A stretch of 64,000 nt of DNA from contig NZ_VOPL01000001.1 of the NCBI RefSeq assembly GCF_007993065.1, positions 372,001 through 436,000 on the forward strand, given 5' to 3'. Shown in pieces: positions 23,938 to 32,290 of this stretch (position 1 is its first letter; the number at the start of each line of letters is the position of its first letter). Origin of the DNA: Paracoccus aurantiacus. Lineage in GTDB: Bacteria; Pseudomonadota; Alphaproteobacteria; Rhodobacterales; Rhodobacteraceae. The position numbers were made by a program, and so were the translations under genes. The notes beneath the pieces are model-generated. The model was not told the origin of the DNA and made no database searches. It saw only the letters and a program-made list of their open reading frames with translations.

Positions 23938-25119
23938 TCATCCATCGGCCAGCAATTCAGCCGCCAGAGTTCGCAGCGCATGCGCCGCAACCAAGGGGAC
24001 CACGCCGTTGCCACAGAGCCGAAGCCGGTCCACCCGGTGGGCCAGCCCATCAGCGCCTCGACGAACAGCGGGTTCAAGGTCCGGCGCGGCTCGGAGGTAT
24101 CGCTCCCAGCTATCGTCGTCACCAGGACCTGGCGGCCAAGCAGGCCGTTCACCGGTGTGTTCGCCAGTGTGGTTGCCCCATCCTTGTGATCCCGCGCCGT
24201 CGGCGTCATCCACATGCGGCTGGCATGGGTCAGATCGGCCGTCTTTCGGTTGCCCGCGCTCGGCTTGCAGCCGTCGTTCGCCATTGGCGTCGGCCAGTCC
24301 CGCGCCATGCGGTCCAGACCCTTCTCGTCGCGCCGTTCGCCGCCCCGGCTGTGGAAACTGTCCGTCTGCGGCGTCGGCCACAGCGCAGCCGTCGTCGCGA
24401 GGTTCATCCCGTGCTGGCCCGCTGCCTGCGATGGCGTCGGTTTGGTCTGCCGGTTCTCGTTGGCGCTGGCCCTCGCCCTCGGCCATAGGCGCAGCAATTC
24501 CGTCCGGTTCCCGCCACTCGAGCGGGTGCCGGAGCAGGCGCGCGGGGTCGGCCAGCTCGTCCCCCTCGCGGATGGCAAGGATGAAGAGCCTCTCGCGCTT
24601 GTGAGGCGCGCCGACTTCCGCCGCCGTGAAGAGGCCTGCCGCAAGGCGGTAGCCCATGCGGACCAGTCCGCTGGCGACTTCGGGGAAGCCGAGGCGGAGA
24701 TGATGGGCGACATTCTCGAGGAACACGAAGGGCGGCTCGATCTCGCCGACGATCCGGGCGACATGGGGCCAGAGGTGGCGCGGGTCGTCCGCGCCCCGGC
24801 GCTTGCCCGCGACCGAGAACGGCTGGCACGGATAGCCCGCAGTGACGATATCCACCGCGCCGCGCCACGGGCGGCCGTCGAAGGTGGCAACGTCGTCCCA
24901 GAGAGGTGCGCGATCCAGGGACGCGTCTTCGATCCGCGCCACGAGAGTGGCTGCGGCGTAGGTTTCCCGTTCGACATGGCCCACAGCACGATATCCGGGG
25001 ATGGCGATGGTGAGCCCGAGGTCGAGACCACCTGCGCCGGAACAGAGCGAGAGGCCGAAGAGGCATGCGTCTCCGGCTCCGGAAGCGCGTCCGGAGGAAG
25101 GTAAAGCCAGGTCATGCAT
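23938..25119 (-). CDS. DNA (cytosine-5-)-methyltransferase
   Basis: A 393-residue C5-cytosine methyltransferase. Motif I LSLCSGAGGLDLGL (SAM binding), motif IV AGYPCQPFSVAGKRRG with the catalytic Cys, motif VI FLENVAHH and motif VIII HKRERLF are all visible in order. The target-recognition stretch (about 200-330) is long and low in order. The end LCGNGVVPLVAAHALRTL is motif X. Phages use these to shield their DNA from host restriction. It starts right after the adenine methyltransferase gene and precedes a membrane protein and an HNH-like protein. Confidence 0.92.
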   Translation of the reverse strand: MHDLALPSSGRASGAGDACLFGLSLCSGAGGLDLGLTIAIPGYRAVGHVERETYAAATLVARIEDASLDRAPLWDDVATFDGRPWRGAVDIVTAGYPCQPFSVAGKRRGADDPRHLWPHVARIVGEIEPPFVFLENVAHHLRLGFPEVASGLVRMGYRLAAGLFTAAEVGAPHKRERLFILAIREGDELADPARLLRHPLEWREPDGIAAPMAEGEGQRQREPADQTDAIAGSGPARDEPRDDGCAVADAADGQFPQPGRRTARREGSGPHGAGLADANGERRLQAERGQPKDGRSDPCQPHVDDADGAGSQGWGNHTGEHTGERPAWPPGPGDDDSWERYLRAAPDLEPAVRRGADGLAHRVDRLRLCGNGVVPLVAAHALRTLAAELLADG

Positions 25120-25120
25120 G

Positions 25121-26494
25121 TCACGCGGCGGTCTTGCGCTTGCGCGCGGGTTCGGGGGCGGTGTCCGTAGCCAGGGGATCGGCCGGGGGTGCGGCGTCGT
25201 CGCCCAGCCGCTCGGTCCTCACTTGCGCGAAGGTCCGGCCATCGCCGTCGAGGATCGCGTCCTTGCCGGTTTCGACCTGCCAGCGCTCCACGGCGACATC
25301 GACGTAGGCCGGGCTGATCTCCATTGCGAAGACGCGACGGCCATTGGTCTCGCCCGCCATGATCTGCGAGCCGGAGCCGGAGAACGGCTCGTAGCAGAGG
25401 CCGCCCCGCGCCACATGCTGGCGCATCGGGATGCCGAAGGCGTCGAGCGGTTTCGGCGTGGGATGGTCGGGCCGGTCGTCCTTGGCGAAGCTCGGCAGCG
25501 TCCATGTGGACGGCAGCGTCTGCTCGGCCACCTTCGGCGGACGGTTCGGACGGCGCCAGCCCATGAAGCAGGGTTCGTGCTTCCACAGGTAATGCGATCG
25601 GGTCAGGACGCCCCGGTCCTTCACCCAGATGATCTGCTGATGGACGAAGGCGCCCGCCTTTTCCCAGCAGGCTTCCAGCATCGCCTGGCGACGCGAGGCG
25701 TGCCAGCAGTACCAGGCGGCGTCCTCGGCGATGGCCTCGGCGACGGCCGCTGAGATGAAGCCGTCGTAGAGTTCCGCCCCCTGCGAACTGTCGTCCCATG
25801 TCGTGCCGTAGGACGCCGACCAGTCCTTGTTCCGGGTCGGGTGGTTCGAGCCATCGTAGTCAACGAGATACGGCGGGTCCGTCGCAAACAGGATCGCCCG
25901 CTCGCCGTTCATCAGGCGGCGCACGTCGGCCGCGCTGGTGCTGTCGCCGCAGAGCAGACGGTGGTCGCCGAGGATCCACAGATCGCCCGCCCGCGAAGCC
26001 GGATTGCGCGGTGGTTCGGGGATGGTCACCGGCGGCACGGAGCCCCCGGCGCCACCTTCTTCCCCGTCCCCCTCCGGCACGAAGGCCAGCAGCTTGTCCA
26101 ACTCACCATCCGAGAAGCCGACCAGCGACAGGTCGAAATCCTCGGCCAGCAGGTCGTTCAGTTCCGCCGACAGCAGCGCTTCGTCCCATGGGCTGTCTGC
26201 AAGCTTGTTGTCCGCGATGCGATAGGCCCGCCGCTGCGCCTCGGTCAGGTGCCCCAGCACGATCACCGGCGCCTCGGTCAGACCGAGCTGCGTGGCGGCC
26301 AGCACGCGGCCGTGGCCCGCGATCAACTCGCCGTCGTCACCGACGAGGCACGGCACGGTCCAGCCGAACTCGGCCATGCTGGCGGCGATCTTCGCGACCT
26401 GGTCCGCGCCATGCGTCTTGGCGTTGTGGGCATAGGGCTGGAGCTTGGCCAGCGGCCAGGTCTCGATCCGATCTGGGGCAAAGCTCAGCGTCAT
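25121..26494 (-). CDS. ParB-like domain plus DNA adenine methyltransferase
   Basis: A 457-residue protein. Residues 10-110 are a ParB/Srx-like nuclease domain (LKxLQPYAHNAKTHGADQVAKIAASMAEFGW ... VIAGHGRV ... read in parts). The C-terminal half is a beta-class N6-adenine (or N4-cytosine) methyltransferase: motif IV DPPYLVDYDGSNH and motif I FSGSGSQIMAGE near the end. This fusion is common in phages and prophages. The start MTLSFAP was chosen because the 36 residues upstream fall in the repeat region and look non-coding. The next gene, the C5 methyltransferase, begins two bases later. Confidence 0.88.
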   Translation of the reverse strand: MTLSFAPDRIETWPLAKLQPYAHNAKTHGADQVAKIAASMAEFGWTVPCLVGDDGELIAGHGRVLAATQLGLTEAPVIVLGHLTEAQRRAYRIADNKLADSPWDEALLSAELNDLLAEDFDLSLVGFSDGELDKLLAFVPEGDGEEGGAGGSVPPVTIPEPPRNPASRAGDLWILGDHRLLCGDSTSAADVRRLMNGERAILFATDPPYLVDYDGSNHPTRNKDWSASYGTTWDDSSQGAELYDGFISAAVAEAIAEDAAWYCWHASRRQAMLEACWEKAGAFVHQQIIWVKDRGVLTRSHYLWKHEPCFMGWRRPNRPPKVAEQTLPSTWTLPSFAKDDRPDHPTPKPLDAFGIPMRQHVARGGLCYEPFSGSGSQIMAGETNGRRVFAMEISPAYVDVAVERWQVETGKDAILDGDGRTFAQVRTERLGDDAAPPADPLATDTAPEPARKRKTAA

Positions 26495-26542
26495 CGTCGG
26501 GTCATTCCTCGGATCAGGGTGGATACCCCTGGCTTCCGGACT

Positions 26543-26791
26543 CCGGGGTCCAGACCGGACTCCAAGCGGGGTCCAGTGGTCACCCGGGGTGTCCAGCGGC
26601 AAGGGTTTGATTTTGCATTGCTTCAGGCGGGTTCAGGCGACCTTGGCTTCCGGGTGGCTTCCCAAAAATCCGGCCCTGTCGCTGGCGATGTCCCGCGCTT
26701 CGCCCGCCAGCATACGAATATCGCCAGGAAGGAACCGGAAACTGCCTCGGGGTGGACCCCGGCCGGACCCTCGCTGGATACCGGGGTCCAG
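26543..26791. repeat. Four copies of (C/G)CGGGGTCCAG in a 417-base gene-free stretch
   Basis: Between the adenine methyltransferase (from 26494) and the gene ending at 26912, copies of CCGGGGTCCAG occur at 26543-26553 and 26781-26791, GCGGGGTCCAG at 26566-26576, and a version with GT inserted at 26584-26596; GGGGTGGACCCC near 26750 is its inverted relation. The rest of the gap holds no convincing gene. Such directly repeated sites suggest a protein-binding or replication element. Confidence 0.55.
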
Positions 26792-26892
26792 AAGGCCCCC
26801 GTCAACGCAAAGGGGAGAGCGAGCTTTCCAGCGCACTCTCCCCATCTTGCCTTCGGATTAGCATGGATCTGTTGCAGATGTCGAAGGGAAAA

Positions 26893-26904
26893 GTGTTGCA
26901 ACAC
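26893..26904. promoter_or_regulatory. 12-bp palindrome GTGTTGCAACAC
   Basis: A perfect palindrome eight bases downstream of the stop of the gene at 26912-27292 and inside the repeat-rich gap. Perfect 12-mers of this kind are often dimer binding sites. No regulator can be named. Confidence 0.4.
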
Positions 26905-26911
26905 ATTGGAG

Positions 26912-27292
26912 TCACTGCGCATTCAGGCGCGCAGCGATCTTGGTCAGCGCCAGCTGCCAGCGCCGCCACGCGGTCGTGCGGTCGCAGCCGAGTTCCCCGC
27001 TGATCTGCTTCCACGGCACGCGGGCCGCGCGCGACCAGACCAGCTTGCGCTCCGCCTCCTCGATCCAGAGCACCCAGTCGAAGGTCTGCTCGAGCCGGGT
27101 GATCGCGGCGGCCGAGGGCCAGACCCGCATCGGCTGGGGTTCCATCGCCGCGATCTCGCGGCTCGTCCGCACGATGTCGGGCCAGGTGTTGAAGTAGCCC
27201 TGCGCCTTCACCGGCGGCAGCTTGCGCAGGGTGCGGAACGCCTCCTCGAAATGATCGGCGACGCAGTCGGCGGTCCATTCACGATCAGCCAT
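26912..27292 (-). CDS. DUF6362 phage protein
   Basis: A 126-residue protein: MADREWTADCVADHFEEAFRTL, then a helical middle and a C-terminal helix-turn-helix-like segment, RVPWKQISGELGCDRTTAWRRWQLAL. The DUF6362 family is phage-restricted; the HTH suggests DNA binding, perhaps in control of late genes or packaging. The start is at 27292, overlapping the stop of the preceding small gene by eight bases. Confidence 0.72.
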   Translation of the reverse strand: MADREWTADCVADHFEEAFRTLRKLPPVKAQGYFNTWPDIVRTSREIAAMEPQPMRVWPSAAAITRLEQTFDWVLWIEEAERKLVWSRAARVPWKQISGELGCDRTTAWRRWQLALTKIAARLNAQ

Positions 27293-27485
27293 GACGCGCC
27301 TCCCTGTCGGAGGGACGCGGGCCGTAGAGCTTCTCGCCAAGCTGGCGGACCAGTTCACGCTCGGGCCAGGTGAGGCGGTCGTCATCGGCGGAGACCGCGA
27401 GGACGCCCTGTTCCTGCCAACCCTCGCGCTTGACCTGTTCGGGATCCCGGCGCCGACCGCCGTAGCCGTGGGGATGCCATCTCAT
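27285..27485 (-). CDS. Small hypothetical phage protein
   Basis: A 66-residue, basic and acidic mixed protein starting MRWHPHGYGGRRRDPEQVK and ending ELVRQLGEKLYGPRPSDREARHG. The start overlaps the RuvC-like gene stop and its stop overlaps the DUF6362 start, so it is embedded in a coupled run, the main reason to accept it. No family is recognised. Confidence 0.55.
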   Translation of the reverse strand: MRWHPHGYGGRRRDPEQVKREGWQEQGVLAVSADDDRLTWPERELVRQLGEKLYGPRPSDREARHG

Positions 27486-28021
27486 GCGACACCTCCGTTC
27501 GTTTCGATCGCCCAGAGCAGGATGGCGATGGCGTCGGCCTCGTTGTCGTCGGCCGGGCTGAAGCCGCGGGCGCGGACGGCGGCGACCATAGCGGCCTTGT
27601 CGGCGTTGCCCTTGCCAGCGGCGTGGCGTTTGATCGTGCCGACCGGGACGCCCTCGTAGGGCACGCCGCGCAGTTCGGCCCATGCGGTCAGCGTGGCCAT
27701 AAGCCCACCGTAGATGTGGCTCGCGTCGGTGCCTGCGTGGCGGCGAACTTCCTCGAACCAGATCGCGGCGACAGGACCGGACAGCCGGTCGATCTCGGTC
27801 AGCCAGTTGGTGAAGCGCAGGTAGCGCATGCCGCCGCCGTCGAAGCGGCCGGGGCGCAGCGAGACGGTGCCGCTGGTGATCAGACCGTCATGGCCGCGGA
27901 TCGCCCAGCCGGTCGAGGTGCCGAGGTCGAGCGCGAGGATGCAGCGGTGGCGGGGCGTGTCGAGCGGCAGCGATTCAAACCTTGCGCCGTCGGAATTCGG
28001 GATCAGAGTCGGCTGAGCCAT
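27482..28021 (-). CDS. RuvC-like Holliday junction resolvase
   Basis: A 179-residue RNase H-fold nuclease. ILALDLGTSTGWAI gives the first catalytic Asp; IWFEEVRRHAGTDASH the Glu; and DDNEADAIAILLWA the last Asp pair, so the RuvC set is complete. The motif KRHAAGKGNADKAAMV matches the phage RuvC group. It would resolve branched DNA before packaging. The start MAQPTL at 28021 is preceded by a 340-base region of hairpins rather than a gene. Confidence 0.87.
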   Translation of the reverse strand: MAQPTLIPNSDGARFESLPLDTPRHRCILALDLGTSTGWAIRGHDGLITSGTVSLRPGRFDGGGMRYLRFTNWLTEIDRLSGPVAAIWFEEVRRHAGTDASHIYGGLMATLTAWAELRGVPYEGVPVGTIKRHAAGKGNADKAAMVAAVRARGFSPADDNEADAIAILLWAIETNGGVA

Positions 28022-28152
28022 GATGGGTCTCCTTTGCCGGTGGCCTGTGGTGGTGGAAGACGACGGCGGTCTGGTGCTTGGCGGTACGGGGCCGCCGTCG
28101 TCGGATCGGGAAGCACAAGGGAGCGTCACGGCGGCGCGCGCGGCTGACCCGG

Positions 28153-28379
28153 ACGTATGGGAGGAGTGGCCAACCCTGTGGGGTGGCCCTCCCATACGTA
28201 GTATGGGGGTTTGACACCTAACTGTTCCGAGGCGTTCAAGTGGCTGAAATCATTGCGGAATAAGACTTCATGACGTCTTCGGGCATGAGTTATGGACCTA
28301 ACTCTTATTTGCCCGTAACCCGTTGATTTCATTGAGTGAACAGTTGGCGCTGTCATATGAGTCAGGCCTCACTCATATG
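28153..28379. repeat. Cluster of inverted repeats between ruvC-like and primase-helicase genes
   Basis: The gene-free stretch 28022-28361 holds a perfect 12-bp pair, ACGTATGGGAGG (28153-28164) and its complement (28188-28199); AAGAC/GTCTT (28262-28266/28275-28279); a nested GGGCA...GAGTTA...TAACTC...TGCCC (28281-28314); and CATATGAGT/ACTCATATG (28354-28362/28371-28379), the last lying over the end of the primase gene. The stretch is AT-richer than its surroundings. A replication origin or operator array is likely. Confidence 0.55.
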
Positions 28380-30683
28380 AGTTAGGTCGTCCTCCAGCCC
28401 CTCCGGGTAGACCCAGACGGCGGGGTTTTCGACCTGCAGGCAGAGCCCGGATTGGGGGCATTTGAAGTGGCTGGGCAGGACCGGACGGGCGGTTGTGGTG
28501 ACCTCGCCGGTGGCCGGATCGACCTCCTCGACGGGCGCGCCGAACTGCATGCCCTCGACGCAGAGATAGCCGAACCGCGACCGGGTGACGGGGAAGCCGA
28601 ATCCCGAGGGGTCGCGCAGGAACTTCACGAAGCCCTTGGTCGCCAGCACGCTGAGGCGCTCGCGGATGGTGTGCTTGCTGCCCAGCCCGCCTCGGTTCTC
28701 GAAGGTCTCGGCGAACTGCATGGCGGTGTAGAGGCGCTCGCTCGCCGCCTCATCCAGCAGCATGCCGAGGATGACATCGTGCTTGCGCAGCCGCTCGGCA
28801 TCGAGCTTGGCGCCGACCTCCTTGCGCACCAGACGCTCGTTCAGCGGGTTCAGCTCGACCCATTCGCCTTTCACCTTGTCGATCAGCTTTCCCGGCAGCG
28901 CGGGGCCATTGCGCAGCTCGATCTCCAGCCTGCGGACGCTGCTGTCCTCGTCAGGCCGGTGCATCAGCAGACCCGAGGTGTAGAAGCCGCGCAGCGCGCT
29001 TGCGCCGGAGAGCGCGAGGAAGGGATCGTCCTTGACCTGATGCTTGCTGGCCTTGCGGGTGTGGTGGGCGAGGATGACGCCCGCGTCCGGATTGACGGCA
29101 TCGCGGAGAAGCTCCACCCGGTCCTTCAGGAAGAACATCATGGCGGTGTTGTCGTTCTCGCCGCCCCCCTCAGGTCCGCCGTCGAAGAGATTGCGGATCG
29201 GGTCGATGACGATGATGTCGGGCGGCGCGTCGGCGAATGCGGCCCGGATCGCCTCGGCCACGCGGGCAACGCCCTCCGCGTCCAGCAGCAGCTTCAGCTT
29301 CGGTGTGGCGATGAAGGTGTCGCGCGCGGCGGCGATCACGGCGGCGGGCAGCGCGATCTGCTGCATGCGCTCGCGCAGATAGTGATACTGGATCTCGGCC
29401 TGCAGATAGAACACGCGCAGCGGCCGGGGCGGCGTGAAGCCGAGGAACGGCACGCCAGCGGCCATGTGCACCAGCCATGAGATCAGGAAGTCGCTCTTGC
29501 CGACCTTGGGCGCGCCACCCAGCACCAGGAGACCGCCCGGCGTCAGCACGCGCGGCCCGATGACGTCCTCGGGCATGGGGCTCGTGTCGTCGAGCAGAGC
29601 GCCGAGGCTGAAGGTCCGCAGCGGGCTGGCCGGGGCATTGGCGTGGGCTGCGCGCAGGAGCGGCGGACCGTTGCGCTTCACATGCAGCTCCCAGAGCCGT
29701 TCGGACTCGGCCATCAGCCGATCGAGCGGCCAGGACGGGCGCAGCATGGCGGCGTTGTAGCCGCAGATCGCCTCCCAGCCCGCGAAGGGGTCGAGGCGGC
29801 CCTCGTGTACGAGGCGCACGTAATGGCCGATGGCGGCGCTGGCCCCCTGGAAGCGCGACCAGTCGTCGACCGCGCCCTCCCGCACCGGTGTGGTGAGCAC
29901 AGCGTCGATGCCGGGCTTCGCGGTCGGCGCGGCAACGTCGCTGGCGAAGCCCACGCCCGGCAGCGGCGGCATCTCGGCGACCTTTTCGGCGAAATCCGCA
30001 AGATCTACCTCGACCGCGCGATGTTCGCGGATCTGCACGAGGCGCTGGTGGCCGTGCTTGTGATAGACGGTGCCGGGCACCCGGATCGGCTGGTGCGCCG
30101 AGCGGAAATGCGTGTCGCCGCCGACCTTCACGGCGATCTCGCCGCGCAGGCGGCAGAGGGTGGCCAGATCCTCGCCCTCGGCGGGTTCGGTCAGTTGCCA
30201 CCAGACATGGAGCTTCGCCGCGCCCTCGGGCGTGCGCCCGCCGCTTTCGATGATGAGCGTCGGCGCGCCGAGGTGGCGGGTGACATGGTCCAGCTTGGCC
30301 GGGATGTCGCCCGCGTCGAGATCGACCACGATGGCCTGCATCTGCAGCACATCGGCGGCGCGGGCCTGCCCCTGCTCGGCGACCGTGCCGGGGATGACAT
30401 AGACGGCGGCGCCCTCGCGGTTCGCCCACGCGGCGAAGGTGGCGAGCTTCTCGGTCGCGGTCTCGTCGGCCGGGATCCAGATGTTGTGGGGCTTGCCGTC
30501 CCGGCCCTGACCCTTGTCGACGAAGCCGCGCAGCGGGATCAGCCCCTCGCACCAGCTGAACACGGTGTCGAGAAAGAGGACGATCTGCTCGGGGTCGGGG
30601 TCGCAGCCGAAGGGGTTCTCGGACGGCGGCCCGTCGTTGAAGTCCATCCACGGGTTGAAATGCAGGATGCCGTCATCGCTCAT
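28362..30683 (-). CDS. Primase-helicase: RepB-like primase domain plus RepA-type RecA-fold helicase
   Basis: A 773-residue replication protein. The N-terminal part (about 40-260) resembles archaeo-eukaryotic/RepB primases (VVDLDAGD metal site, IIESGGRTPEGAAKLHVWWQL, read in parts). Residues 330-560 form a RepA-like hexameric helicase with Walker A GGAPKVGKSDF, Walker B PDIIVIDPIRNLF and AHHTRKAS. A winged-helix C-terminus follows. The start MSDDGIL (30683) overlaps the upstream stop as ATGA and was preferred to the ATG at 30728. It probably starts prophage DNA replication at the nearby hairpin cluster. Confidence 0.82.
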   Translation of the reverse strand: MSDDGILHFNPWMDFNDGPPSENPFGCDPDPEQIVLFLDTVFSWCEGLIPLRGFVDKGQGRDGKPHNIWIPADETATEKLATFAAWANREGAAVYVIPGTVAEQGQARAADVLQMQAIVVDLDAGDIPAKLDHVTRHLGAPTLIIESGGRTPEGAAKLHVWWQLTEPAEGEDLATLCRLRGEIAVKVGGDTHFRSAHQPIRVPGTVYHKHGHQRLVQIREHRAVEVDLADFAEKVAEMPPLPGVGFASDVAAPTAKPGIDAVLTTPVREGAVDDWSRFQGASAAIGHYVRLVHEGRLDPFAGWEAICGYNAAMLRPSWPLDRLMAESERLWELHVKRNGPPLLRAAHANAPASPLRTFSLGALLDDTSPMPEDVIGPRVLTPGGLLVLGGAPKVGKSDFLISWLVHMAAGVPFLGFTPPRPLRVFYLQAEIQYHYLRERMQQIALPAAVIAAARDTFIATPKLKLLLDAEGVARVAEAIRAAFADAPPDIIVIDPIRNLFDGGPEGGGENDNTAMMFFLKDRVELLRDAVNPDAGVILAHHTRKASKHQVKDDPFLALSGASALRGFYTSGLLMHRPDEDSSVRRLEIELRNGPALPGKLIDKVKGEWVELNPLNERLVRKEVGAKLDAERLRKHDVILGMLLDEAASERLYTAMQFAETFENRGGLGSKHTIRERLSVLATKGFVKFLRDPSGFGFPVTRSRFGYLCVEGMQFGAPVEEVDPATGEVTTTARPVLPSHFKCPQSGLCLQVENPAVWVYPEGLEDDLTHMSEA

Positions 30684-31447
30684 GCCGGCAGCCTCCAGCA
30701 GCGCTCGGACCACGGGCAGAAGCGGCATTCGAAGAAGTCGGGCGTGGTGGCGACGCGCGGCAGAAGCTCGCCCGCGTCGGTCGCCTGCAGGATCCGCACG
30801 CCCCGGTCGGACATGCGCTGCGCGAGATCGGCGTCGAAAGGCACCAGCTCATGGTGCATCTCGGCCGTGTCCTTGTTGATCGCGGTGAACACGGCGGGGG
30901 CGGCGCTGATGCCGGGCACGCTGGTTTCCATGTAGGCCTGATAGACCGCGATCTGGGCGGCGTAGACCGGCTTCGACTTGGTGACGCCGTCCTTGACGCA
31001 GGCGCGCCAGTTCTTGGCGTTCATCGTCTTGCATTCCCACAGTGCGGGAACGGCCAGACCAAAGCCTTCGGGCCCCGCAGCGATGATGCCGTCGACATGA
31101 CCGCGGATGCGTCCGCCCGCGACGGAGAACCCGAACTGGCCGCCATCTGGCCGGTTGCCCTTGCGCGTGTAGAGGTCGAAGCCCGCGCCGAGCAGCCAGG
31201 CGACCGCCAGATCTTCGAGCGCATGGCCGATGGCGAAGATGCGCAGCGATTGGCCGCTGAAGTCCTGGCCCTCGTCCTTTGGCGTCGCCGTGAACTCGAA
31301 CTGAAGGGCGCGCTCGCAGGCATGGCCGAGGCGGGATCCGCCGAGATAGTCGCGGGGCGGCCGCGTGGCCTGATCGGCGGTGAGCGCCTGATCGACGGCG
31401 GCGTTGACCCGGTCGGCGAAGCTGGGGCGGCGGTTATAGTCCAGCAT
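30680..31447 (-). CDS. PD-(D/E)XK (Cas4/RecB-like) exonuclease
   Basis: A 255-residue nuclease. RLGHACERALQFEF supplies the conserved N-terminal Cys, GHVDGII the Asp, and ALWECKTMN the ExK catalytic pair, followed by the QxxxY motif YAAQIAVYQAYM. The C-terminal cysteines FFECRFCPWSERCW would close a 4Fe-4S cluster with the first Cys, as in Cas4. Phage versions resect DNA for recombination. It lies in a coupled run with the primase-helicase (ATGA). Confidence 0.85.
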   Translation of the reverse strand: MLDYNRRPSFADRVNAAVDQALTADQATRPPRDYLGGSRLGHACERALQFEFTATPKDEGQDFSGQSLRIFAIGHALEDLAVAWLLGAGFDLYTRKGNRPDGGQFGFSVAGGRIRGHVDGIIAAGPEGFGLAVPALWECKTMNAKNWRACVKDGVTKSKPVYAAQIAVYQAYMETSVPGISAAPAVFTAINKDTAEMHHELVPFDADLAQRMSDRGVRILQATDAGELLPRVATTPDFFECRFCPWSERCWRLPA

Positions 31448-31835
31448 GCTGGCCTCCCTCGTAGCTGCGGTGGGCGAGCCCGTGGCAGGTCGAGCAGAGC
31501 CATTCGACCGAGAGCGGCGCGTCATAGTCGTGGTGATGCGCTTCGAGATCGGTCACGCAGCCGCAGCGCTGACACCAGACCGGCACGACGATTCGACAAG
31601 CCTTGACGGCACGCCTGACGATGCTGTGGGCCCGATATTTCTCGGCGTGGCGGAGGCGATAGCGACGCTGCGCCTCCCGATGCTTCTCGGGGTTCCGGAA
31701 TTTCTGCGCATAGGCGCGCTGGTATTCCCGGCGGCAGTCGCGGCACCAGGACTGCCGACCATCGGGACTGAGCCGGCGGCGTCCAAACTCGCAGACGTCC
31801 TTCTCGACGCCGCATTTCGTGCAGAGCTTGGTCAA
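31434..31835 (-). CDS. Zinc-finger/HNH-like small phage protein
   Basis: A 133-residue, Cys/His-rich basic protein. The N-terminal CTKCGVEKDV ... WCRDCRREY is a zinc ribbon, followed by a long basic helix, then WCQRCGCVTDLEAHHHDY ... WLCSTCHGLAHR, a C-C/H-H/C-C set characteristic of HNH-type proteins. Whether it cuts DNA is uncertain. It overlaps its neighbours at both ends by 4 and 14 bases. Confidence 0.68.
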   Translation of the reverse strand: MTKLCTKCGVEKDVCEFGRRRLSPDGRQSWCRDCRREYQRAYAQKFRNPEKHREAQRRYRLRHAEKYRAHSIVRRAVKACRIVVPVWCQRCGCVTDLEAHHHDYDAPLSVEWLCSTCHGLAHRSYEGGQHAGL

Positions 31836-32287
31836 AACGGCACCTCCGGCGTCTGCACCCGGGCGATGTCGGACATGGCCTCGCGGAAGCCATCGACGGC
31901 TTCCTCGATCAGCGCGCGCACCTGCGCCTCGGTGAGTTCGGCAAGCGGGGTGGCCCAGCCGATCTCGTCCATCAGCAGCGCCACGCGTTTCATGGTGGCG
32001 GTGACGGCGGCGCGCTCCTCCTCGGTCAGGTCAACCATGGCGAGACGCTCCCGCGCCAACCGCGTCCAGAAGGACTGGCAGGGCATCGAGCAGAACCAGA
32101 CCGATGGCCGGGGCCGCCCCGTGCGCGGACGCGCACATTTCGATGAACGTGGCGGCGAAGCCGCCGGGCGGTGCGGATCGGACCAGCCAAAACCACGGGT
32201 GGGTTGCCGGCAGACAGCACAGAGCGTTCCACGCGGATGCCAGATCCGCCGCCGGTCCTCGGCCTTGATGGGGGTGCAGGTAGACAT
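31832..32287 (-). CDS. DUF6511 phage protein
   Basis: A 151-residue protein with a zinc-type N-terminus CAVCRQPTRGFGWSDP and FCSMPCQSFW, then the strongly conserved end LAELTEAQVRALIEEAVDGFREAM. DUF6511 proteins occur in alphaproteobacterial prophages; the function is unknown. It is chosen over the overlapping frame at 32031-32294 because the family pattern lies in this frame, and it ends four bases inside the next start. Confidence 0.72.
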   Translation of the reverse strand: MSTCTPIKAEDRRRIWHPRGTLCAVCRQPTRGFGWSDPHRPAASPPRSSKCARPRTGRPRPSVWFCSMPCQSFWTRLARERLAMVDLTEEERAAVTATMKRVALLMDEIGWATPLAELTEAQVRALIEEAVDGFREAMSDIARVQTPEVPF

Positions 32288-32290
32288 GGG

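Noticed and set aside
26623..26922. 99-codon minus-strand frame in the repeat region
   Set aside because: Composition tracks the repeats and the frame has no recognised motif; treated as non-coding.
28126..28356. 76-codon minus-strand frame in the hairpin region
   Set aside because: No family, crosses several inverted repeats, and has no good ribosome site.
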